DNA of 13,253 nt from JANXVV01 sp038230975 (GTDB taxonomy: Bacteria; Planctomycetota; Phycisphaerae; Tepidisphaerales; Tepidisphaeraceae), in assembly GCA_038230975.1 (NCBI GenBank), contig JBBRMF010000140.1, positions 1 through 13,253 on the forward strand. The letters run 5' to 3'. Below, one piece after another: positions 1-5,201 of the stretch. The position numbers and the translations under genes are program-made. Every line of letters begins with the position of its first letter. Position 1 is the first letter of the stretch. The notes beneath the pieces are model-generated. The model was given only the letters and a program-made list of their open reading frames with translations. It was not told the origin of the DNA and did not search any database.

Positions 1-49
1 GCGCCCCAATGTCATTTTCCACTCTACTATCTTGGGTTTGGGCCTCCTG

Positions 50-131
50 GGGTCCCACTGGCCGCGTAACTCCGAGACCTGGGGTGGGGGGGGGCGCGCA
101 CCTGTCTCGGTTTACCCGCGACCTGTGGCAC
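50..131. repeat. Degenerate copy of palindromic repeat family 1
   Basis: Positions 50-79 match 8281-8310 at 25 of 30 bases, including an exact CTCCGAGACC. The right end shares the exact 13-mer CGACCTGTGGCAC (119-131 against 8355-8367). The middle has decayed and contains a G-run at about 81-94. The terminal inverted repeat is weaker than in the second copy, because the left end reads GGGTCCCAC instead of GGGTGCCAC. The copy lies just past the stop of the importer permease gene, so its transcript could act as a 3' stem-loop. No target duplication is visible. Confidence 0.7.
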
Positions 132-156
132 GCTAAATTAGAAGTTTGACAAAGCA

Positions 157-1095
157 CTAGTCGGTGCTGCGGTGTTGGAATCGATCGAGGGCGTTGGCGA
201 GGATGATGATGCCGCCGGTCATGATTTCCTGCACCCAGTTTTGCAGGCCGAGTTTGGTGCAACCGTTGCCTAGCACGGTCATGATCGCCGCGCCGATCAG
301 CGTGCCGGAGATGGTTCCCTGACCACCGGAAAGGCTGGCCCCACCGATGACGACGGCGGCGATGATATTTAATTCCATGCCGGCGGCCGTGGTGGGATCG
401 CCTTGGCTGATGTAGGAAAATTGCAGCACACCCGCCACCCCGGCGAGGGCGGCGGAGCAGACGTAGACGAGGATTTTGACCCGTTCGACCGGGACGCCGC
501 ACAGCCGCGCGGTTTGCTCGTTGGATCCGACGGCAAAGACATGGCGACCAAATCGGGTGTATCGCATGACACCGGCCACCAGCAACGCGAGCGCAATCGC
601 GATCCACACGCTCGGGGCGAGAACCATCCAGCGCATTCCGCCGGTGGGGTTGATCGTCAATTGGCTGAGCCAGTTGCTTTCGGTGTTGATGACTTGTTCC
701 TGCCCGATGCCTTTGGCCAGGCCGCGATAGGCGCTCCAGGTGCCGAGAGTGACAATGAACGGAACCAGTCGCAATTGACTGATCAGCAAACCGATGATGA
801 GCCCGAGCACGCTGGCCGCCGCGATGCCACCGAGTGCCGCGAGCAAGGGGGGAACGTTCCAATTCAGCAGCGTGGCGACGACCATCGTGACCACGGCGAT
901 CGTCGAGGCGACCGACAGATCGATGCCGCCGGAGACGATCACGAGCGTCATCCCAAGCGCTGCAATTGCCACGACGGCGGTTTGAATGAGCATCAGCTTC
1001 AGGTTGCCGACGGTGGGGAAGGTGTGCGGGCGCAAGGTGGCAAACAGGATGATGACGGCGATGAGTCCGATGAGCGTGCTGATCTTTTGGAGCAT
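157..1095 (-). CDS. rbsC: Sugar ABC transporter permease, RbsC-like (BPD_transp_2)
   Basis: This is the inner-membrane permease of a ribose/galactose-type ABC importer and forms the sugar channel. The protein is almost entirely hydrophobic helices. It carries the family-typical GGIDLSVAS after the second helix and, near the C-terminus, a GGASLSGGQGTISGTLIGA loop that would contact the ATPase. Length (about 312 residues) is normal. The start is ambiguous. The reading frame extends to an ATG at 1116, but a perfect hairpin directly abuts that codon and leaves no ribosome site. The ATG at 1095 has AAGGA ten bases upstream, so I prefer 1095. It is the last gene of the importer operon. The symbol reflects family resemblance only; the sugar could be ribose, xylose, allose, inositol or another. 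Confidence 0.93.
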   Translation of the reverse strand: MLQKISTLIGLIAVIILFATLRPHTFPTVGNLKLMLIQTAVVAIAALGMTLVIVSGGIDLSVASTIAVVTMVVATLLNWNVPPLLAALGGIAAASVLGLIIGLLISQLRLVPFIVTLGTWSAYRGLAKGIGQEQVINTESNWLSQLTINPTGGMRWMVLAPSVWIAIALALLVAGVMRYTRFGRHVFAVGSNEQTARLCGVPVERVKILVYVCSAALAGVAGVLQFSYISQGDPTTAAGMELNIIAAVVIGGASLSGGQGTISGTLIGAAIMTVLGNGCTKLGLQNWVQEIMTGGIIILANALDRFQHRSTD

Positions 1096-1105
1096 GGAAG
1101 TAGAG

Positions 1106-1110
1106 TCCTT
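1106..1110 (-). promoter_or_regulatory. Shine-Dalgarno-like AAGGA favouring the permease start at 1095
   Basis: On the minus strand AAGGA lies ten bases before the ATG at 1095, inside the extended frame that begins at 1116. The upstream ATG has only hairpin sequence before it. This suggests 1095 as the working start, although weak Shine-Dalgarno use elsewhere in the window lowers its weight. Confidence 0.4.
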
Positions 1111-1115
1111 CTGCA

Positions 1116-1151
1116 TTATTTAGCCGGTTCGCAAGCGAACCGGCTAAATAA
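1116..1151. repeat. Perfect 17-bp-arm hairpin between rbsA and rbsC (family 2, short copy)
   Basis: The arms 1116-1132 and 1135-1151 are exact reverse complements separated only by AA, forming a very stable stem. The ends TATTTAGCCGG and CCGGCTAAATA also terminate the longer element at 12941-13022, and the 16-base right arm is identical in the two copies. The minus-strand TAG stop of the ATPase gene (1144-1146) lies inside the right arm. There is no T-run, so it is not a typical intrinsic terminator. It may lower permease expression or block 3' exonucleases. Confidence 0.9.
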
Positions 1152-2685
1152 GAACTGAATTTGCGGTGCCGGTTGCTTCGAGCATGATCTGATGTTCGGT
1201 GATTTCAGCGACCGGCCGGGCCGGGCCGAGGATGCCGCGACACATGACGGCTATCCGATCGCAGGTGCCGAGTAATTCAGGGAGATAGCTGCTGACGATC
1301 AGCACGGCGCAAGGCGGGCGACCGGTTGATTGGTCACCTGCCGCCAGGTCATCAATCAATTGATAAATCTGGGCCTTCGATCCGACATCAATGCCGCGCG
1401 TGGGTTCATCGAGCAGCAGGATATCAACGCCGTGTTGAAGCAGCCGGGCGATGGCGACTTTCTGCTGGTTTCCACCGGACAGCGCGCCGACGGACTGCCG
1501 TGGGCCGCGACATTTTATTCCCAGTCGATTGACCCAGTGCTGCGTGGCCGCGTCCTGAAGGCGGGGCATCACCAGACCGGCGGGACCCATTTTTTTCAGG
1601 CTGGAAAGGGTGAGGTTCTCAGCGATGCTGAGCGAGAGCGCGAGGCCTTCGACTTTGCGATCTTCACTGACCATGCCGACGCCCTGTTTCCATCGTCGGC
1701 CGGGAGAACCAGAACCGGTAGAACGTGCGACGCGGAGTTGACCGCCACGAAGCGCGTCGAGGCCAAAGATCGTTCGAAGCAGTTCCGTGCGGCCGGCGCC
1801 GATGAGGCCCGCAATGCCAAGCACTTCACCGCGCCGTAGTTGCAGGGAGGCTTCACGTGGGCCATTGACGCCTTGCAATTGCTTCACTTCCAATACGGTT
1901 TCGCCGGGGATTCGATGAGAGCGCGGATAGAGATCTTTCACCTCGCGGCCGACCATCATTTGGATGATGTGATGGACGGTCGTGTCGGCCATGCGTCTTT
2001 CACCGACGCTTTGCCCGTCGCGCAGCACGGTAAAGCGGTCGGAAATTTCGCGGACTTCTTCCAGGAAATGCGAGATGTACAGAATCGCGTGACCGTCGGC
2101 CTTAAGCTTTCGCACGAGATCGAACAGATGTCGAATATCGGTTGCGGTGAGGCTGCTGGTGGGTTCATCCAACACTAGCACGCGACAGCCGACGGCGATC
2201 GCGCGACCGATTTCCACCAGTTGTCGATCCGCCGGGCTGAGTCGCGAGACGATCGCATCCGGGCGGATGTCGGGTCGACCGAGTTGCCGCAGGGCATCGA
2301 CTGAGCGACGGCGAATCTCAGTCCAATTCAGGAACGGTCCGTGGGTTGGTTCCATGCCCAGCAGGATATTTTCCATCACCGATAAATGTGGCGCGAGCGA
2401 GAGTTCCTGATAGATCATGCTCACACCGGCCTTGCGGGCGGCCATCGGAGTGCGCGGAGCGTATGGCACGCCGTCGAGCCACATCTGCCCTTCATCCGGC
2501 TGATGCGCACCGGATAAGATTTTCATCAGCGTGCTCTTGCCGGCACCGTTTTCTCCGACGATCGCAACGACTTGCCCGGGCGCAACCGAGAGGTCGACAC
2601 CGTCCAGGGCAAGGGTCGCGCCGAATCGTTTGCGGATGCCGATGACCTGCAATCGTCGCGCGGGATTTTCGGATGAGTCGGACAT
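1144..2685 (-). CDS. rbsA: Sugar ABC transporter ATP-binding protein with two NBDs, RbsA/MglA-like
   Basis: This cytoplasmic ATPase powers the importer; one chain holds two nucleotide-binding domains. Domain 1 has Walker A GENGAGKST (44-52), a degenerate signature LSPADRQLVEIGRA (149-162), Walker B VLVLDEP and the H-loop ISHFLEE (204-210). Domain 2 has the Walker A-like GLIGAGRT (293-300) with arginine in place of lysine, signature LSGGNQQKVAIAR (402-414), and ILLLDEPTRGID. A canonical first site with a degraded second site is normal for this family, as is the length of 513 residues. The ATG at 2685 lies 22 bp after the binding-protein stop and has no clear ribosome site, so coupling is likely. 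Its stop codon is supplied by the hairpin at 1116-1151. The sugar cannot be read from the ATPase. Confidence 0.95.
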   Translation of the reverse strand: MSDSSENPARRLQVIGIRKRFGATLALDGVDLSVAPGQVVAIVGENGAGKSTLMKILSGAHQPDEGQMWLDGVPYAPRTPMAARKAGVSMIYQELSLAPHLSVMENILLGMEPTHGPFLNWTEIRRRSVDALRQLGRPDIRPDAIVSRLSPADRQLVEIGRAIAVGCRVLVLDEPTSSLTATDIRHLFDLVRKLKADGHAILYISHFLEEVREISDRFTVLRDGQSVGERRMADTTVHHIIQMMVGREVKDLYPRSHRIPGETVLEVKQLQGVNGPREASLQLRRGEVLGIAGLIGAGRTELLRTIFGLDALRGGQLRVARSTGSGSPGRRWKQGVGMVSEDRKVEGLALSLSIAENLTLSSLKKMGPAGLVMPRLQDAATQHWVNRLGIKCRGPRQSVGALSGGNQQKVAIARLLQHGVDILLLDEPTRGIDVGSKAQIYQLIDDLAAGDQSTGRPPCAVLIVSSYLPELLGTCDRIAVMCRGILGPARPVAEITEHQIMLEATGTANSVLI

Positions 2686-2707
2686 GCGGCTTGTAGAGTC
2701 GACGCGT

Positions 2708-3733
2708 TTATTGGGTGGCGAACAGCGCTTTGACTTCGTCGCTGTCGATGTTTTCCTTGGTGATCAGAATTGCACCGGTATCGATGCTCGGTTCGACGGT
2801 CGTGCTGTTCAGACTATCGACGGCGGCTTTGACTCCGAGATATCCCATCTTCCGCGGGTTCTGAGCGACCACGGCTATGATGTCCCCTTTTCTGACGGCA
2901 GCCAACAGCGGGGGTGAGGTATCAAACCCGACGAACTTCACTTTCTTGATCAGGTCTGCTTTTCGGAGCGCTTCGAGCATGCCATATGTGCTGGATTCGT
3001 TCGGGGTATACACACCGTCTGCCAGGCGGAGATCATCCAGCATGTTGGATGCTTTGGTTTGCGCAACGTCTGAAGTTGCGCCGGAGTATTGCTTGTCGGA
3101 GATGATCTGAATGTCAGGGAATTTTTTGATCGCTTCGAGGAATCCGGTTTCGCGTTCGGCGGTGCTGGCAGATCCTTCCATGTAGCGGAGCATGACCACT
3201 TTACCTTTGCCACCGAGTGCCTTGCCCAAAGCCTCGCCGGCCATCACGCCACCCTTGCGGTTGTCGGTCCCGACGTAGGCGATGTAGTCCTTGCCGACCA
3301 CACCGGCCAAACCGGAATCGATCAGAATGACCGGGATTTTTTCCAACGCCGCCGCCTTGATGGAGGGGACCAGTCCCCTGTCATCGAGCGGAGCAACGAC
3401 GATCGCCGACACGGTGTCGGCGGTGAATTGTTTGACGAGGTCGATCTGCTGTTGACGATCGTTTTCGGTCTGCGGCGCTTTCCAGAGGATGGTCACACCG
3501 AACTCTTTGCCGGCTTGTTCCGCGCCCGCTTTGACGCGCTGCCAATGTTCGTGCGTTGCCCCTTTCGGGATGACGGCGATGGTCCGCGCGATGGGTTTGA
3601 CGCCACTCGGAGTGACAGAGTCTGACTTTTCCTTGCATCCGGCACCTAAAAGAACGAGCCCTGCGAATGCAATCTTCATTGCCGCAGGTACGTTTGAGAT
3701 TAGCCGTGATCCGGATCGAACGCTTAAAATCAT
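2708..3733 (-). CDS. rbsB: Sugar ABC transporter substrate-binding lipoprotein, RbsB-like
   Basis: This type 1 periplasmic binding protein would capture a sugar and deliver it to the permease. The N-terminus has a basic stretch, a hydrophobic core and a lipobox LGAGC with the acylated cysteine at residue 33, so it is probably a membrane-anchored lipoprotein. Family-typical segments include QIDLVKQF, a paired IVVAPLDD, VILIDSGL and a late VKFVGFDTSP before the hinge. Length (341) is close to family norm. The ATG at 3733 is chosen because GGAGG lies four bases upstream. An internal ATG at 3679 would give a more classical short signal peptide but lacks a ribosome site. It is the first gene of the operon. 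No sugar kinase, isomerase or LacI regulator is nearby, so the ligand is unknown. Confidence 0.94.
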   Translation of the reverse strand: MILSVRSGSRLISNVPAAMKIAFAGLVLLGAGCKEKSDSVTPSGVKPIARTIAVIPKGATHEHWQRVKAGAEQAGKEFGVTILWKAPQTENDRQQQIDLVKQFTADTVSAIVVAPLDDRGLVPSIKAAALEKIPVILIDSGLAGVVGKDYIAYVGTDNRKGGVMAGEALGKALGGKGKVVMLRYMEGSASTAERETGFLEAIKKFPDIQIISDKQYSGATSDVAQTKASNMLDDLRLADGVYTPNESSTYGMLEALRKADLIKKVKFVGFDTSPPLLAAVRKGDIIAVVAQNPRKMGYLGVKAAVDSLNSTTVEPSIDTGAILITKENIDSDEVKALFATQ

Positions 3734-3737
3734 GAAG

Positions 3738-3742
3738 CCTCC
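3738..3742 (-). promoter_or_regulatory. Strong Shine-Dalgarno GGAGG for the binding-protein gene
   Basis: GGAGG on the minus strand lies four bases before the ATG at 3733. It decides in favour of that start over the internal ATG at 3679. It is one of the clearest ribosome sites in the window, fitting high output of the binding protein relative to the other importer parts. Confidence 0.6.
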
Positions 3743-3775
3743 GCAAATGAAAGTGATGGCAAATGTGTGACGGTG

Positions 3776-3793
3776 ATGCTGCCGTTACAGCAT
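3776..3793. promoter_or_regulatory. Inverted repeat upstream of the importer operon, candidate operator
   Basis: ATGCTG and CAGCAT are exact reverse complements across a six-base spacer. The site lies 43-60 bp upstream of the binding-protein start, in the only spacer that could hold the operon's promoter and regulator site. Its size and position would suit a dimeric repressor or activator. It could equally be a weak hairpin at the end of the upstream small gene. No convincing -35/-10 pair was found around it. Confidence 0.3.
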
Positions 3794-3826
3794 GCTATCA
3801 GGAGCGGGGCCAAAGATCGCCTAAGG

Positions 3827-4306
3827 TCATAGCTTTGCGCCACCGGAAGAAGTGGCGTTGGAGGGAGGGATTGGGGAATTGAGTTCCAGTCGAATATAAA
3901 GAGGTCTCATGGCATAGAGCAAATATTCAAGATCCGGGCGTTCGGGGAACAGCAGTTTTCCCTCAATATCCCGGACGGTGATGTTGTACGCGCCGGGCGG
4001 CACGTGAAAATGAAGCCGGTGATTTTGCCCGGTTTTGAATTGTGCGATGATGGAGTCATGACTTGATCCCCCGAGCGGCTTAACGACGACGGTCGCCTCA
4101 TCGAGTCTCGATTCGGCTTGAATAACGATGCTGGCGTTTGGGTTTTCGTTTCGTAGCCACTGAATGTAGAGAATCGCGACCGCCAAAACGAACAGGCCAA
4201 TTGCACTCAGTCCCGCAAGTATGATCCACCCGCGCATGGGAGGCCGGACGGTGTCGTTGGGACTTTCAAGAATGTCAGAAGTTGTGGGGATCGGTGTCGG
4301 GTCCAT
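3827..4306 (-). CDS. Hypothetical single-pass membrane protein
   Basis: I do not recognise this protein. From the ATG at 4306 it has about 159 residues: a proline- and threonine-rich cytoplasmic start, one transmembrane helix at about 26-48 (WIILAGLSAIGLFVLAVAIL) and an extracytoplasmic domain of about 110 residues. That domain is strand-rich and contains VPPGAYNITVRD, reminiscent of PEGA or carboxypeptidase-regulatory-like beta-sandwiches; this likeness is inference. Other starts in frame are ATG 4324 and TTG 4366; none has a good ribosome site. It lies 93 bp upstream of the binding-protein gene on the same strand. A role with the importer is possible but unsupported, since its stop and the next start are well separated. 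Confidence 0.7.
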   Translation of the reverse strand: MDPTPIPTTSDILESPNDTVRPPMRGWIILAGLSAIGLFVLAVAILYIQWLRNENPNASIVIQAESRLDEATVVVKPLGGSSHDSIIAQFKTGQNHRLHFHVPPGAYNITVRDIEGKLLFPERPDLEYLLYAMRPLYIRLELNSPIPPSNATSSGGAKL

Positions 4307-4660
4307 AACGGGAATGGTCAGCATACTACCGCAAATGTGGAAATCGTTAAAGCAGAGCGGCCTCAAGTAAATTTCATTCTGAAGCGGGCGGTAGGCGATT
4401 GTGTGGAGTGCCTGCCTCTAACTTGAGGTTTCCCGTATTCAATTCGTGCGATGTCATGCCGCAATGACCCAACCGCGACAGGTTAGTTTCGCCAATAATA
4501 TACTGATGAACCTTCGATTGCGTAGACGATGTTAATATAGGAGGTTTTACTGGACACGAAACTATGAAGTCTGTGGCCCCCAGTTTGTTAAACCTAGATC
4601 GGCGGGATGGATCATCGAGGGCGATGGCGACCGCTGTTTGTAATCTAATGGAGTTTTTTG
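4307..4660. other. Divergent intergenic region, 354 bp
   Basis: This spacer separates the minus-strand membrane protein from the plus-strand FlgM-like gene and must hold both promoters. I see no strong -35/-10 pair. A weak plus-strand candidate is TTCGAT, 17 bases, TATAGG ending near 4540. A perfect AGGAGG at 4539-4544 has no suitable start codon within normal distance: the next ATG is at 4564, 19 bases on, and opens a frame that overlaps the FlgM-like gene. An 8-bp inverted repeat (4361-4368 and 4421-4428) is present but may be chance. Confidence 0.5.
4650..4653 (+). promoter_or_regulatory. Shine-Dalgarno GGAG for the FlgM-like gene
   Basis: GGAG lies seven bases before the ATG at 4661. With the in-frame stop TAA at 4646-4648 just upstream, it fixes the start of the FlgM-like gene and confirms that its long N-terminus is not an extension of something larger. 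Confidence 0.55.
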
Positions 4661-5059
4661 ATGAAGCTGAACTTTCACCCATCGTGCTTGACCCCCATGC
4701 TTTCCCAGCAAGCCACTGGAACCTTCCAGGCAGCATGGAAATCTTTTACCCCGGAAACGTTCTCAACGAGTTCCCTTCCCGGGGCAAATGTGCCCACCTC
4801 GCAAACTCGCGATGAAGCGATTCAGTCTTTTATGGAGACTGCCCGGAAGCAGCCTCGACAACGAAGAATCTATAACGTGTCGGAACGTGCGTTGGCCGCA
4901 GAAATGATGTTGAAGCTGAAACGCGGGGAGGATATGCGTATCAACAAAATCGCCAATGTCCGCCAGGCCCTGATGAACGATGTTTATGAAAATAATTTGA
5001 AGCTGGATATCGCAGTCGATAAATTACTTTCAGAGTTGGAGGGGGAATCGCAATCGTAA
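4661..5059 (+). CDS. FlgM-like anti-sigma-28 factor with N-terminal extension
   Basis: The C-terminal half resembles FlgM, the small protein that holds the flagellar sigma factor FliA inactive until secreted. Evidence is the IYNVSERALAAE segment (70-81) followed by MRINKIANVRQAL (92-104) and YENNLKLDIAVDKLLSEL (109-126). This is the order seen in FlgM: an S-x-x-A helix, then K-[IV]-A-x-[LV]-R, then a tyrosine loop and a final amphipathic helix. The first 50 residues are polar, rich in Ser, Thr and Gln, and probably disordered. The protein (132 residues) is longer than usual FlgM. Start ATG 4661 is supported by GGAG seven bases upstream and an in-frame TAA at 4646. No flagellar gene is nearby, so it may regulate another sigma factor. 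The family call is from motif resemblance, not a search. Confidence 0.68.
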   Translation: MKLNFHPSCLTPMLSQQATGTFQAAWKSFTPETFSTSSLPGANVPTSQTRDEAIQSFMETARKQPRQRRIYNVSERALAAEMMLKLKRGEDMRINKIANVRQALMNDVYENNLKLDIAVDKLLSELEGESQS

Positions 5060-5096
5060 GTGGCAAGCGGATATCGATTCAACACGATTGGCAAAT

Positions 5097-5127
5097 GGCT
5101 TGCTCGCCCCCGGTCGGCGGGCAAGCC
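5097..5127 (+). terminator. Stable stem-loop after the FlgM-like gene
   Basis: GGCTTGCTCGCC (5097-5108) pairs with GGCGGGCAAGCC (5116-5127) over 12 positions, with one G-U wobble and a seven-base loop. It starts 37 bases past the FlgM-like stop and ends 74 bases before the preferred kinase start. There is no T-run, so it may be a processing or attenuation hairpin and not an intrinsic terminator. Its left arm overlaps a sequence shaped like a sigma-54 promoter (5089-5104). Confidence 0.55.
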
Positions 5128-5201
5128 TTGGCCAGTCAAGTCTATAATCGCTCCAGAATGTCCCTGTGCGCATTTCTTGCAAATGGGTACAGTTCAAGAA
5201 T

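Noticed and set aside
81..94. G-rich run, possible G-quadruplex
   Set aside because: It is a single interrupted G-run within a decayed repeat copy; the four separated tracts needed for a convincing quadruplex motif are not clear.
293..300. Second ATPase domain of RbsA with arginine in place of the Walker A lysine (residues 293-300 of that protein)
   Set aside because: A degenerate second site is normal in RbsA/MglA double ATPases, so it does not signal a broken gene.
403..1158. Plus-strand open frame of 251 codons opposite the permease gene
   Set aside because: It is rich in Asp, Gly, Arg and His, as expected for the reverse frame of a GC-rich membrane protein gene; the minus-strand permease explains the region fully.
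3089..3625. Plus-strand open frame of 178 codons opposite the binding-protein gene
   Set aside because: It is a shadow of the well-supported minus-strand coding sequence and has no family motif.
4361..4428. CCTCAAGT and ACTTGAGG, an 8-bp inverted pair in the divergent spacer
   Set aside because: With a 52-base spacer, eight matching bases are easily chance; it has no further copies in the spacer.
4374..4736. Minus-strand open frame of 120 codons opposite the start of the FlgM-like gene
   Set aside because: It lies antisense to the better-supported FlgM-like gene, shows no motif, has low-complexity composition and would leave the divergent promoters without space.
4564..4815. Plus-strand open frame of 84 codons starting at ATG 4564
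   Set aside because: It overlaps the FlgM-like gene in another frame, resembles no family, and its ribosome site lies 19 bases from the start.
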